Below are positions 31,504 through 46,500 of a stretch of 64,000 nt of DNA, in pieces; the first letter of the stretch is position 1; every line of letters starts with the position of its first letter. The stretch spans positions 1,922,001 to 1,986,000 of the forward strand of contig OZ017769.1 of assembly GCA_963969345.1 (NCBI GenBank). The letters run 5' to 3'. The stretch is from Turbatrix aceti. Its lineage: Eukaryota > Nematoda > Chromadorea > Rhabditida > Panagrolaimidae. The notes beneath the pieces are model-generated. The model was not told the origin of the DNA, ran no database searches, and saw only the letters and a list, made by a program, of their open reading frames with translations. The position numbers and the translations under genes were made by a program.

Positions 31504-34500
31504 TTACGATTCGGTCGTCTCAGCTTCCATCGCCACGTCGTTAGAGCTGTTTGAACTTTTGTTGGATGCACAGAACGGAGCTGTGACGTGTTCCAGGCCG
31601 GGTGGAGGGGTCATCTTGGCGAATTCTTCACGGAGGGCTTCCTGGTGGCGCTGAAAAACAACACAAACCCCGTATTTCCATCAACAAAACAAAAAAACCA
31701 ACAAACCTTCAGCGCAGAGAGCGAGCTCTTGATCGAGCGTTCGGCAGCGTCGGGCGACGAATCCGCAAAGGTTTGCATCTCGTCGATCCACGACTGCACA
31801 GTTTCGAGGATTTCGTTCCGCTTGATCCAGAAATGACGATGCACTGCGTCCTCGAAGCCCCTGGATGGGAGTCTGAGCTGCTCGAGAATCGCCCAACGTA
31901 CAGTCTGCACGCGAATGTTCGCGTCGTAGTCCCGAGACGCCTGTTGTCCCGTCGGGGTGTTCCTGGACCTCTCATACCCCGGTTCGTTGAAGTACGGCTC
32001 GTTGACGAGGATCAGAGACTGGATAGAAATCAGGACCTGCAGGAAAGACGACGTCTCCGCGTTCCAGCGTTCTTCGGGTCGTCCGTGCCAGGTATTGAGC
32101 ACGGATAGGCAGACTTTTCCGTCGCTATAGAGGTTCGGGTTGAATCGGACCGAATTGTGCCCCGTTGTCTGGAGCGTGATCATCGGCGGCACCGTCGGGT
32201 AGTCTGACGGGAAGAACGCGTCGAATTCAAAGCATCCATTGGCGTACGGCGTGTCCGATGGACCCGTGATGAGGACCTTGAAGACATCAAGTCGCTCTTC
32301 GCTGCCCCGGACGAAAACTGACGAGCTCAGCGAGAGCGGGAGAGAAGTCGTCAGCGTGACCGTTTCCTGGGCGAGTCTTCTGACGCGTCGAGGATTGCCA
32401 ACTCCGGTCGAGTTCATAAACTGCGAAGAATAATAGTGGGAGACCGAGAGTGCGCCTGATTCCGAGAGGAATGGAATTGAGGCTGAAAAAATCAAACAAC
32501 TCATAAAAAAAATTATTTCGAAAAAAAAATTGTCCACAAACCATATTGGAAATCCTTGAGTTTCGAGATGTAGAGTTCGTCGAGGGTCAGGAACTCGTCC
32601 ACCTTCTCACTTTCAACATCCATGGACTCCTCGTCACCGGTGGTCGGGTTGAAGGGGGCCAGACGGCGCTCAATCACCTCGATAGCCTGAGCCAGCATTC
32701 CAGCGAGCACTTCGAGATTCTCCTCTTCCTGGGTGTCATTTTGGTCGGTTTGCTTGTTGGATTCCTTGTCCCTGAAAATTTTTCCTCATATAAAACCTTC
32801 AAACCCCTCAAAAAAAACAAACTTTTCAATGAGCAATCTTTCACGCTCAACTCTCGACAGGTAAGCCCGGGTCATATCGAGCATGCGGGTCATCTGGGCA
32901 ACCACAGTCGTGCCATTGTGCTCAGACTGAAGCATCGCCACGAGAACATCCGTGCCATCGGGAGCGACGTGGGGCGGAAGCGCGGCAATCACCGTCGTGA
33001 ACCAGATACACGCTTCGTAGACGTCTACGTGCTTGCTGACGTCAAATACCGAATCGTTGGCCATGTACGCGTGAACCATGGGCATGATGCACGAGTTGTA
33101 GATCTTGCCAAAGACCGCATTCGGCAGAACTGGAAGATTCTGGGCTTCCAACGAGCCCAGGCGATGGAAAGCGAAGGGCTTGTCGGCAGGAACGAGTGCC
33201 ACGTTGAGTCCGACGTCGTCCACGGCCCAGGAAGTGCCGTCGATGGCGTACGGCAGCAAATAGCCGGAAATCGAGTTGATCAAACACGTGACTGCCTCCT
33301 CGTTCTGTCTTCTCTGGCGGACGTGTTCGTTGACGTTCCACTGAGCCTGCATGTTGCCATGACCGAAGCCGGTGCCCTTGGCCCAGAAATCGGGTTGCTG
33401 GGACGCGCTGGGCGGAGAAGAGGACATCTCGCCGCCGAGAGACATGATATAGTCGTTCGCCGTTATGGTCTGATTCTGGGATGCCCCACCTGTCGAAGTC
33501 GACGTCGTCGCGTTGGCCAGCTTCGATCCAGCATCTCCGGATCCCGCAATCGCGTTTCCGCCCGCATTGCCAGCCGCTGCACTGCCAGCGGTCTGGGCCG
33601 GCGCCGAATTCGCAGCTTCCTTGGCGCTTTCAATGCGATCCAACACCTGGAAAACCTGTTCGACTTTGAGAGCTTCCGGGTGCTCGACGACGTCCGTTGT
33701 CGTGGAGGTATTGGAAAACCTCGACGCGCACAGCAGGATGATATCGAGTGCGCCAAGCAAATCTCCATCCTCGCGCATTTTGTTGACAACAGCAGAATTG
33801 ATCTGGGCCGGAGCAGTGAGAGTCCAGAGCTTTTCGAGGACCGTGAAGGGGTAGACCATCTGGTTGTCGTTGTTCTCCTGGTCGCGGTTCTTTTCGTTGG
33901 CCATTTCGCGGAATCTGCTTCGAATGAGGTACCGAGTGTCCGAGACTTTCTTGCCGATCGCTGATTTGGGCACGTCAAGAGTGAAGTAGTAGACCATGTC
34001 TTGAAGGCCTAAAAAAAGCAAATCCGTCAAAAAATGCCCTTTTTGTTGAAAAAATGCCATTTTTTTGTTATTCGACAGATTTTGGCCAAAATTTCCGGTT
34101 TCTTTGTGCATTTTTTGTTTTTCGTGCAAAACAATTTTTTTGAAAAAATTTTTGCGATTTTAGACCAATTTTTTGCGATTCCATTTTTTTGAATTTCTTT
34201 GTATTTTGATAAAAAAAAAAATCAAGAATGTCATTTTTTTTGCGTATTTTACAAAATTCTACAAAAAATGATTTTTTCTGTGCAAAATTTAGTATTTCGA
34301 TCCTATCCATTTAATTTATTTTTGCAAAATAATTTTTTTTTTCAAAAATAAAAGTCATGTGTTTTTTTCGGCCTTTTATCCTCCAATTTCCACCCACCTC
34401 GTTCAACAGTCGGCAGTCCCATGGCAGCCCTGAGGATCTTCTTGGCCTTCGCGCGATCGCACGTCACCAGCGTTGCCGCGTAGTGATCCAGCTTGAGGAA

Positions 34501-37500
34501 CGTCGCCATCGCAAAGATAGCATAGAGCGGGACATCCGTCGGCGTCGTCGTCGATACCTTCGCCCCACGACCGGTTGCAGCACCGATTGGTTGAGGCCAC
34601 AATCCGCTGGGGATCAAAAAGCCTCCTCCTCCCCCGCCGCCACTGTTGCCCCCGCCCATTGCGTCCTGGTTGCCGGAATCGACGCCGAGTCCGCTGAGGA
34701 CAGATTGATCCAGCGAGAGCAGAGCAGACGAAAGTTTCTGCGCCAGAGGGTAATTTCCTGAGGGGCCTGGATCCCCGGACGAAGACGACGGAGCGTAGGT
34801 CGCGAAGCTGATGAAGGGGCCCTGGCCATTGCCGGGGGCGTAGAAGGCCGCCGGGGTCATGAACGCCGTCGACGAAGTCGGAGGCGGCGGTGGAGGGACT
34901 GAGATCACCTTGGGATTCTTCTTGAGCGTCATCATCGCAAACGACGGGGGCGGAGCCATGCTGGGTGGCTCAATCATGCTGAGGGCAATCGGCGTGCCAG
35001 CAATGAGCGCCTGAACTTTGGCCTGGCTGTTACCCGACTCGTCAAAGTAGCCCGCAAGTTGTTGCTGAAGTTGCTGCGTTACAAACTTGATGTCAGATTG
35101 AATTTTTTGAAGTGGCAGTAGGCCAAATGGCTTGTTGCCTCCTCCTACGCCAACCTGTGAGCCAAGATAGGAGTGCAGCGAGGGTATATGCGCGAAGGCC
35201 GATGGCTGCGGCGTTTGGAGGTGCTGGGCAAGAGAGTGTGCATGCGATTGTTGCTGCTGTAGAGGGGGTTCTTCCTTGCGACGCAGCAGGGAGGACAGAA
35301 CGCTGGTCAGGTGCTCATAATGGTCCATGAGCGGGAAGTGGTCAGCGAGAGGCCTGAATCCCCCGCCAACAGCAAAGCACTGCAGCATCGTGAGTTCCGT
35401 TGGTGGAAGTTGAGCGGGAAGTTCGAAAGTCGTCTGACGATTTGCCGAAGGTCGAACCGAGATCGTGAAAAACGTCGCCGACAGTCCTCCAGAGGGAATC
35501 AGCCGAATTCCCTTGTCCTGCATCGATTGCGGCAATTCCCGGGTCACAGTGCCGGTCGAATCAATGACAATCGACGCCCGGGCTTCTCTCTGCTGGGTGT
35601 ACGCGACAGCACGAATTTCCTGACTGAGTGGCAGTGGATGCGTGCTGAGTTGAGGACAGATGATTTCCGCGACGTGTCGACTGTTGCCGGCGAGGGTGAC
35701 AGCGTCAACGTCGTTCTGGGGAGATGTCGATTCTTCTGGGATGTCAAAGTTTGGACCCTTGCTGCTCGCGTTTACCGCTGACATGTACTATAACCGTACA
35801 AATTTTTTTTAAACCATCCAATAAAAAAACCCACGTCAAAAATGTTAAAATCATCCATGACCATCGGTGAGGATTTTGAGTTGGAAGTCTCGACGGAGCG
35901 CTGCGGAATGATGTCTTTCAGGGGCGAAAAGACAGAAGCCTTGAGGAAGTGGATGGACGTGCTGCAGCCGAAGTACGGGTGCCTCATTCGGTCTATAAAA
36001 AACACCATTTTAAATTTCAAAAAATCCATATAAATTCTAAAACTAACCCTTCAGCGTCTCATTGACCTGCGATCCACCCTGGAGCCCGGTAACGACGATG
36101 GTCGTCGTTTCATCCTCAAAGATCAGCCGTCTGACGAGCTGGAGCAGCGGTGCGTCCAACCGCGTGGTCGGCTGGTTGATGAGCATCCGCGTGAGGATTC
36201 CGGCAATGGTCGTTCTGTGCTTGAGGCTGTAGGCAATGCACCGCTGGCAGAGCGTGACGGTCACCAGATCGAGGGCCGCAAAGTACGACGACATCCTTTT
36301 GTCCGTCCGGAGAGGTCCGCTATGAACGAGTGCCGCGAGGAGGTCTTCAAACAGCACACTGCCTTCCAGCGTCGTCGCCACGATGTCGATCTTGGCAAAG
36401 TGAGCGAGGAGGTCAACGACCGCGACGAGGTATTCCATGTCGGATTGGGTCGTCGCCGTTGAGTGACACTTGGCGGACAGAATCGTCGCCGAATGAACCA
36501 GACTCGAGAAGACTCCGTTGTTGATGAGTCTCGCGAGAGCGACATCCGACTGCCAGACCTTGGCCATGATGGGGAAGAGCGTGAGTGGAACCGTGCGATC
36601 CGGAGTCTGGGCTCGAGCCTGATCGATGCGCTCCGTAGCCTTCGACGCGAGAGTATCGTTGATGCGGCAGAGCGAGCACAGCAGCCACGACGTAGCGTCC
36701 CTGAGAGTCGGTCGATTCGCGAGCAGCGGTGACATGACTATCGTCCAGAGCTTGGAGAACAGCGAATCCCCAGAATTTTGGCAGAGTACCCAAGTCGACG
36801 TCGAGAGCGATGAAATCGAATTGGCAGCGTTCGTCCAGAGAATGCAGGACGCGGCCCAGAGAACGATGGAGAGCGTGTCTTCGTCCTGCTCCACAGCATC
36901 TTCGACGGTCGCGATGAGGCTTTCGATGGCATTCAGCAGCTGGAATTGTCTGGGTGGCAGTCGAGAGGCCGGCATCGCATCTGACTCCGTGCAGAACGAG
37001 TAGAGCAATTCCGCAGCCACGGCCGGGGAAACCCCGTCAGAAAGTCTGCCTCGCGCGAGAACGTGTTCCATGACGAGTTCTATGACCGACGGATCGCTGG
37101 ACTGCGCCTGGCAGTCGAGGATGAAGATGACGTGCTTCAGGACCTTGTAGAGCATGTGACCGGTCGAGAGCCGAATGAAGTACCGCAGCAAGATGCGGGG
37201 AAGCTTCGGCGCGTACTGCCAGAGGGATGGAACGACGGGTTGGAGTCTCGAGAAGACAGTCAGCCAGCGGTAGACAATTTCCTCGACAGCCTGCTCCGTG
37301 CCATGGGTCTGGGACGTCGAACGGGTCGGAACGCCGTAGATGGCAATCTGACTGATGCTCAGGAGCATGCTGGCAAACGGACGCCGGAGGTGGATCCGAA
37401 TGGCCGCGACCGGGAGCTGGTAGTTCCGGGTGTCAATCGTCGACGAAAATAGGCCATTTGTTTCTGTCTGTCGCGAAAAAGGCGTCCAATTCCTTGGATT

Positions 37501-40500
37501 GCTTTCGGACGAGAATTCGAGCTGAATTGCCGATGGTGACTCTGCAAAAACAACAAAATAAAATCCATATCGGTAAGGATTATCTATTCGTTTCTTTTTT
37601 CGCAAATTCGCGGAGCGGGAGCGATCGTATAAATAAAAAAATTGTCCAAAATTTTAAAACTTATATTTTAAATTTAAAATTTTTCTTAAAAAAATTTTTC
37701 TTTATTATTAATTTTATTTAAAAAAAATTTAAAAAAAAAATTTTTTTTCGTTAAATTTGTTAAATGTTGTAAATGATTTTTACCCCAAATCCTTTACAAA
37801 ATTTGGGGTAAAAATCCAAATAATACAAAGATTTTTTAGGTTTTGAGACCAATTTTTCTTAAAAAAAATATAATTAAAAAAACGAAAAAAAAAAAGATAA
37901 ATCGTCGTAATTTTGAGTGTTTTTGAAACGCGAAACGCGTTCGTCCTTTGTTCCATCAAAATTTTTCAAAAAATTTCGCTCTGTTTTGAAATTTTTCAGA
38001 TTTTTCCTTTTCATCAATAAAATCCGAAAAAAATGAACTCACGAATAGCATTCTGCTGGTTGAACTTGACGACCAACTCGTGGAGGACAACCTGACAGGG
38101 AAGAGTCAACGTGACCGCCATCCACGCTTCAGCCGGCTGGTAGGTGTACGCAAAGGACTGCGGTCTGCTTCGCCGCGATGGCAGATCGGCGAGGACGCTG
38201 GACAGCACGAAGGACGGCAGATTGTTCGAGAGCGAAGGCCGCGTGATGGGCGCAAAGTTGTACAGCTTCGTGTTGTTGACCGTCTTGGACGACAGCGATC
38301 TCACATCGCACGTATGCGGAGCGACAGCGTTGACTTCGTTGGCGAGATTCGTGAGCTGGGCAAAGAGCGTCGAAGTATGCGGAGCCGCGCGTTCGGTCAG
38401 GACAAAGAGGCAGCGTCGGAGTTGTTCAGCGACGTGCGCGTGTCCGTCGAGGGCGACGAAGAGTTGTCTCTGCTCGACGGTTCTCGTGATGGAGATTAGA
38501 ATGTACACAATCGGGAGCGAAGGCGTGGAGATGGCATTAGGCCGGGTGGTCGACGTGTCAAACACTCGCTGGAGGACGAGTTGGACGAACCGACGCAGAA
38601 GGGCTTCTTCTGATTCTATCGACTTGAAAATAATCAGGAATTCGTACAGCAGGAAATCCGCCAGGGTCATTGGTCTCCAACTGAAAATTTTTCATATTTT
38701 TCTACGTTAAAAAATTTTCAAAAAAAAACTAAAATATTTTTTCACATTTTTCGTGTTCAATCTTTTTTTCAAAAAAAAATTGAAACATTAAAAAAAGCAT
38801 AGAAATATTTTTTACACATTTGTTTCCGTTTAAAAATTTAAATAATTTTTTTGCATTTGTTTACGTTCAAAAATGAACAAAATACAAGTGAATTTTTTTA
38901 CATTTTTTTGCGTTCAAAAAATGTTCAAAAAAACACGAAATTATTTTTTTTGCATATTTTTGCGTTCAAAAAGTTTTCAAAAAACTTGATACTTTTTTTT
39001 TACATTTTTACGTTAAAAAAATGTTTTCAAAAAAACTGAAAATCATTTTTTCATATTTTTTTGCGTTCAAAAAGTTTTCAAAAAACCCAAAATTATTATT
39101 TTTTTCACATTCTTCTATTCAATTTTTTTGAAGAAAACGTACACTTCCAAGTCAACAGCAAAGACGTCGTCAAAATCGGATTCGCACTCTTTGAGCAACT
39201 CGACGAGTGTTGCGATCGTATCAGGATACTGCTGCATGAGAGACAGCGCGACAGATTCAAAATCAGTGCAGACAGTTACCAATTTGATAAGCTGGACAAA
39301 AAGATACTCAAATCGATCTTTTCCCGCCGAGGCTTTGTCCAAGCTGCTATTGCTGGCATCGTTGTTGAATCTTTCGTACGCATACGACGGCGCCGCATCG
39401 ATAAAGTCAAAATCGCTGTCAGAAGACGGCATAATCGGTGGAATCTTGAATTTGCCAATTTTTCGTCGAAGTGGATTGGATTCATTTTCAGACGTAAAAG
39501 TGATAGACGGCAGCTTGAGCACCTCGTCGTCCTCGGCCGATCGGGAGGAATCCTCGCTTTCAGGGGCCGTAGACGTGCCGACGTTTTTGTAGTACCCTCC
39601 GGGACCTCCTGCACCTGGATGGCCAGAGTAGAGCAGCGCGTGGTGGGCGTTGGAAGCCCCAAACTCGTTGGACAGACTCGCAAAGCAGACGTTCGTTGAA
39701 CTCGTCTGGCTTGGAGAGAGCGTGACCGGCTTGCTGCCTGTGCCGTAGTACGAGACCGAGGTAGTTGCCAGGAGACGGAGTTGATCGTTCATCCGAGGGT
39801 AGGCAAATCGGATGAAGCCGATGACGCGGCGGAGAAGCTGGCTCACCTGCGCAATGTCTGAAAAAAACGCATATTTATATAAAACATTTCAAAAAGCTCA
39901 AATTGAATTTTTATACAAAAAAATCTAAAAAAACCCCAATTTCGTTTTTCCACAAGAAAAAAAAACATTTTTTTATCAAAAATTTAAAAAATATCAGAAA
40001 TGACATTTTTCATTTAAAAAACTCTAAAAAATACATATCTGTTTTTGCACAATTTTTTTGTATACCAAATCGCGTTTTTCTGTTAAACTTTTTACAAAAA
40101 AAAGAATTACGTTTCTATACAAAAAATTTCAGAAAATCTCAAATCGCGTATTTTTAACAAAAAAAAAATGTTTTTCAAATTTTTTTTGAAATCAAAAATC
40201 GTATTTTTTCAAAAAAAATTCTAAAAAAATCTCAAAATCTCTTTTTGTACATTTCTTTGTAATATAAAAAATCGCGTTTCATTAGTCCAATATTTTAGCA
40301 AAAAAATGCGTTTCTTGAAAACAATTTTTTTTCGATTTTGTAAAAAAAAATTTTTTTTGCCAAAATACAATTTTTAACCCCAACTCACCGCAAGAAGCCT
40401 TTCCATTGGCCAAATTCTTGCCGACGACTTCGATGAGCACGATCAACGGCTCGACAGGCAGTGCGCCGAGTGTCCGAGCAGAAGGCTCACCGACGACCTT

Positions 40501-43500
40501 GTTGATGACCGAAATGACGATATCGATGACAGACTTTGTCGAGGTTTTCTTGTTCAGCAGCTGTCGAACCAGGAGTCCAAAGGCCTCGCAGACCATCGGT
40601 CCAAACACCGATCCGAGGCCGTAGGCATTGAGTGCATCGTCGAAGAATCGCTCAAAGAACTTTTCCAGATCCGCGTTTGCCAGGATCGTGTTCATCGAGT
40701 TCGCTTCACGGGTGACGTTTTTCGTGATAACCGTCAGAATCGCGAGCCAGAGAGACTCGTCAATCTCCGGGGTCGAAGTGACGTAATTCATGAGCGCGAC
40801 GACGGCCTCACCGGAGAGAACCGGCGGATTGACTGCCAGGGGCATTTTTTCGGAGGCAACCTTGTTTGACTGGATCGAGTGAAGCACGGAGCTGTTGACG
40901 TGGCCCATGTATTCCAGGTAGAGCCAGAGAACGTCGCCGAGCAGCTGCCGGGACGTCGACGCCGGCTGGACGCGTTCGAACCACGAATTGACGACCGTGA
41001 CAATAATTCGTACGGCGGAGCCCGTCGAAGCGTCAGTTTCCTTCGACATCTCTTCGTTCGGCTTCCTCGGCGTCGAGCAGTGCGGGATGAAGTGGTACAC
41101 CGTATTCCTCGCCAGCGTCGCCCTCAGCCATTCCCTGAGCCTCGTATCAACGATCGAAGCCGAGCACGGAACGCCCGAGTTGTTGAAAACGTCAGGCGAA
41201 GGGTCATTTGGCTGAACGAGGAGGTAGTCAGCCGCGACGGTGAGTTCCGAGCAAAACTGGTGATGGACGGCCAGCATGTAGACATTTTTCTGCTGTATCA
41301 GTACCTTGGTCGTGTCTTCCTGGACAGTGTTGAGCGCGACCATGAGTTCGGCAGTGTCGAGAGGCTGGAAGCATTCGTTGCCGCCACTGGCTTGAGAAGC
41401 TTGACTTACGGATTCGACGGCGAAGGAAGGCGTGTCGGTGGTCGATCCGCCGCCAGCGGGAGCGTTGCTCGACGAGGCACCACCGCCGGTCGTCTGGGCG
41501 TTGGAGGCGACGACTGCAGCGGCCTGCTCGACAAGGGATTCTTCGGAGAGCGGAGCAACGATGGGCTTTTCGTTCGCCCTGGGCCAGGTGGCGTAGATGA
41601 ATGCCAGTTTTGACAGGGTTCCCACGACCTAAAAAATAAAATAAAAATATTTTGCATTATCAAAAAACGAGCGTAAAAAAATATGTTTTTAAATTTTTTT
41701 TATTATGCATAAATATATATTTTTCATTTTTTTTCATCCTTTTTCGATACCATTTTTTTTTTATAAATTTAAATGTTTTTTTTTAATTTTTAAATTAAAA
41801 TTCCATTTTTTTCCCATCATTTTCGATGACATCTTTAAAAAATTTCACCGAATTTTAATTTTAATAACAGTTTTGTAAAAACGAAAAATATTTTATTTTT
41901 TTAGTAATAAGTTAAAAAAAAAAAAAAAAAAAAATTAAAAATGCCATTGATATAAAATTGGCTTTAAAATTTATTTTTTCGGTTTTTCTAGCCGGCCAAA
42001 AAACTTTTTCAGACAGCCGTCCGGATTTTCCGCACGGCTTACAAATAAACCCACCTGAACAACTCGTTTCTTGTCAGCCTTTAAAAATTCTGCAACGTTC
42101 AGCTTGACGTCGTTGAAAGTCGACGAAATCGCCTGATCCAGCGTGTTTAGCTCCGAGACTGCAGCACTGATAAAATGGGTGCCAGTCGCGTCAGTGGACA
42201 TAGCCGTGATTTCGGGCAACTTGGATCTCAGTCTCGAGATGTGATGCATCGCTCGTCCGAGGTCGGAGCCCGTGATCCCCAGATGGAGACATAGCGCATG
42301 CGTTCCGGCAACCCTCAGCTGGTATTTTGCCTCAACGACCGCCTGGAAGAATCGGTAGCTGAGCGCGTCCTGCGTGAAGTCGGCCAGCAGCTGTGGTGCC
42401 GTGGCAGTCGTCTGCGGGGCCTGACCGTTGACCTGGGCCAGGACTTCATCGGTGAAGTACTCTTTCATGAACTTGAGAAAGTATTTCGCAGACGTCGATT
42501 GCTCGCTGGATTCCCGAAGCGTGGAGTGGCGCATCGTGGTGAACATTTTGTTGGCAAAGCTTGAAATGTAGTCGCCAGAGGCAAAGTTGCCGGCGCTGGG
42601 GAAGAAGCGGGGTTCTTGGCTGATGACTTCGTCAAAGTACCGGAAAATGTAGTACGTCGGCTCGCCGCGATCGATGTAAAACCTCGCCATGCGGTACATC
42701 CAGTGGAGCAGAATGGAAAATCGACTGTGAACGGGAGCCGAGAAAATCGGCGGTTCAAACGACGGCAACGCCACGATAACAATTGTGGCCGCGCGGATGA
42801 TGAATTCGTCCAACTTTGCAGAATCTGGGTTGTCAAACCTAAATACAAAACACCCCTTCCAAACTTCCAAAAAAAACAAAAGAAAAAACTCACGAAGAAA
42901 AAGTCACAAAATCAGCGAATTTGTCAAACTTCTTCCAACTTTCGTCCGTGATGCCAGATGCCGTAGCCGTGCACGAATTATGCGAGCTGTAGTACGCCGC
43001 TGTTGCATCCATCGAATCCGAAGGCGTCGCCACCGCATCGTCCATTTCCTGGTCTGGTACGTCGTTGGACACGCTGTTGGTCTCGCTCATTTCTACGTCA
43101 AAGAGATCCATCATTTTGTGACGCTTGGGTTCGACTTCGAGCTCTTCAAGGTCTTCGTAGGCGGTTCGCGAGGCGGTAGCTGCGGTCTGCGTTCGGCACT
43201 GGATTGGCTTGCAGATAGCGCGAACTTCCGAGTCTGTGAGGTCGAGGAGCAGGTTCACAACCGCCTGTTTGATCATGACATCGTCGTGGTTCGAGTCTGA
43301 GAGCACTGAAAACGGGCCAATTTAATTTTAACTCCAAAAAAATAAAAAAACCCAAATTGCACCGAAAAAACCGCAACCAACTTAGAATAAAAAAAATTTC
43401 AAATTTTAATTTAAAAATAATTTCATCTAAATTTTTAAAATTAAAAAAAAATAATTAAAAAAATTAACGATTTATTTAAAAATAATTTCAACGAAAAAAA

Positions 43501-46500
43501 TATAATAAAACCCCCAAAATAAAACCACAATCAACTTTTCATAATTTTTTAAAATAATATAATTTGACACTTTTTTATTTTTTAAAGTAAAAAATAAAAT
43601 AAAAAAAATAAATAAAAAAAATGTCAAATTAAACAACTTCAACCAAAAGAATTTAATAAAACCCCCAAAATTGCACCAAAAAACCGCAACCAACTTAGAA
43701 TAAAAAAACGTCAAATTAAATAATTTCAACCAAAAAACCCCCAAAATTTCACAAAAAACCCGAGATCCAAAAAATCCAATAAAAAAAAACTCACACTTAA
43801 AAACCAGCGTTTCGAGATCACCTCCGAGGGCCGCTTTCATCGAAATCGCCGACGATGCTCCAAATACGCAAATCTTCGAGATTATCTTGATAGCCAGGAG
43901 TTGTGCGGGATAGGGTAGGAAAAATTCTTCCCGATCAGAAAGCAGCAATTTGACGAGGGCCGAAATCATTTTGAGACACAGTGCCTCGCTGATCTTCAGC
44001 CGCGCAGAATACTGCCGAACCCGGGTCCTCGTCGAGCATCCGTGAAGGGGAACGTACAGAAACCGACCTCCACCCGGCTCTTGTGCGGGGGGTGTCTGGG
44101 ATCCAGCTGCTGCCGGCTGTGGCTGTGCTCCGGATTCCTTTGACGTCCCTGGTGCTGACGACGACGAAGCTCCCGGCTGCTGCTGAGTAGGCGTCGACGA
44201 ACCTGGAGTCCCGGTCGACGAGGATTGCTGCTGTTGTTGCTGCTGCTTGCCTACGGGTGGTAGCTTTCTCTTCGGCGGCACAATCGCCGGCACGTCGGTG
44301 ACTTCTTCGACCAGCAGCGAAAATAGATACCTCAGACGATCGCCAATGACATCGAGTCGCCGGGCAGTGTATTGGGGCTTCTCGATTTCATCCGTGTAAT
44401 CCTCGCCGCTGAAGCAGTGCCTCCACTTTGCCGCCATTTTGCCAGACGTCGCGTAGGGTCCGGCCATGGCGCCTGACAGCGAAACCTGTCCTCCGTGAAC
44501 CGCAGTGTTGGAATTCGAGTTCGTAGCGGACGACGAACCCGTCGATTGGCCAAAGAGACCCGACATGAACGCCCATCGATCCGCGCGTCGCTTGTTGGAC
44601 GACACGACGTCAAAGGCCGCTGACAGAAGGTGCAGTGCCCAGGAGAGAAGTGCTGACTTGCCGGATCGCTTTTCCTGCGACTCGCCGAGGTAGTCGTCGA
44701 TGGCTTCGATGATGAACGTAAAGAGCTTCTCCATGACGGTCTGCTGGAGGTGAGCGTGCTTGACCGAGTGCGCGCAAAGCATGGCAACGGTCAGAAAAAT
44801 ATCCCGGTCGACGACGCCTTCCGTCGAGTTGAAATGAGCTTTCAGGATCAATGGGAAGAAATCTGGCCACCACGGGGTGTAGCAGCCGGCTTTGAAGATT
44901 GTCGAGGCCGTCATGACCTGCAGAATCGGGAGACTTCGCGTGCAGTAGTCGTCAAAGAGCTTTTTGGCTTGATCCAAATTCATGAGTGTCGTCGCCGAAA
45001 ATGGCGGTCGGGAGGGCTGAAAAAATCAATTTTGGATAAAAAAAGAAGTTTTTTTTTATTTTTTAATTTTTTTTTTATCATGACGGTCGTCATTGAAAAC
45101 GGGGGAAGTAAATACGTCCGATTTTTTTTATAAAACAAATTCTTTATTTTTTTGTTTGTTATTAAAAAAAAAAATTTTTTTTTATTTAAAAACAAATTTA
45201 GTTTTTAACTTTTTTTTTGGCTTTTTCAAAATATTTTTTTAGTTTTTTTTTGCCACGAAAGTCGACATCGAAAACGGTAGACATGAGAAAACTTTATTTT
45301 TTAAAAATATTTTTTTGTTTGTTTTCATAAAAAATTTTAAAACCAACCGTCTGAGCTTTCTCCTCTTTTGATTTACAAATCGACACCGCCTGCTGCAAAA
45401 CTTCAAGCGTCGAGTCTCTCAGATCAATGACGTTCATGATTTCATTGGCAAAAGACAGCAACGTCGTCGAGAACGTCTTGAGCGTTTCCAGTCCCAGTTC
45501 AGACGGTTTCCTCGATTCCAGACCCTGGTACGCCGTCTGAGCGGTCGGAAGAGTCAGAGAGCGTCTGAGTCTTTCGAGGATCGCGTAGGCCGTGTTCCAC
45601 TGCAACCGGAGGGTGTAGCACTCGATGTACGGCAGGGAACTCTTCGAAACGCCAAAATCGTCCCGGATAACTTTTTGCATGTCGGCCAGGGCGATGTTGT
45701 ACCGGCAACGGATGCCTTCGCAGAACGAGTGGAGGGCAGCGATAACCTGCTGCGTGACGATGGGGCTGAGGACGGCATCGGTGACGGGAATTGGCTCGCC
45801 GGTGACCGACGAGTACGGAATGACGGCGGATGCGATGTCAGCTGCGGTCAGAAATTGGTGGCCAAAAAATCTACCGACAGGAATCCGGGTTTTGGACGCA
45901 GAATAGCGGAGGACGAATGTCAGGCGAAGTTTCTGGACGAGGACTCCCGGGGTGAGATTTGAGATGACGAGAGATTTTGAGCCAATGGCAGTGGATTGGG
46001 CGATCTGGATGGTGTCGACGTCCTCGCCTGACCACCAGCCCGTGACCTGGACCGCATAGAGGTACTCGGAAGACGGGATGACAAAATCCGTCAACAAAGT
46101 CGGTCCGCCGAAGTCAATGATCACGGATCGACGCGTTCTCGCAGAAGCTCGGTCGGTTGACAGAATGTAACTATTCAGCGGGGAAAACAGCCCGCAATAG
46201 TCTCCACTCGAACCGCCAAGCACGGACGATTCAGCTTGCGGCAAAATCGACGAATCCGAAGGCATGGACCCGGCTGTCAGGAGGGCAGCCATCGTCGGCA
46301 CGGTCTCGCCGACCATTTGGAGGACGCGTTGGACGACCGGAGCTCGCGTGGAATAGGGCCTCGGCAGCTGACGACTGCAGGGCGCCGCGCCGTAATCCGC
46401 ATGGAGGTGGATGGCTTCGCTTTCCGTACAGCAGTTGAAAGACAGCGGCTGTGCTTCGAGGAGACCCGGCATGAGTTCGGGACCAATGGGAAACCTGCAC

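Noticed and set aside
32546..33964. 472-codon plus-strand open frame opposite BIRC6
   Set aside because: It lies antisense to conserved BIRC6 exons and crosses an intron; its composition is a mirror of the codon bias, with no domain.
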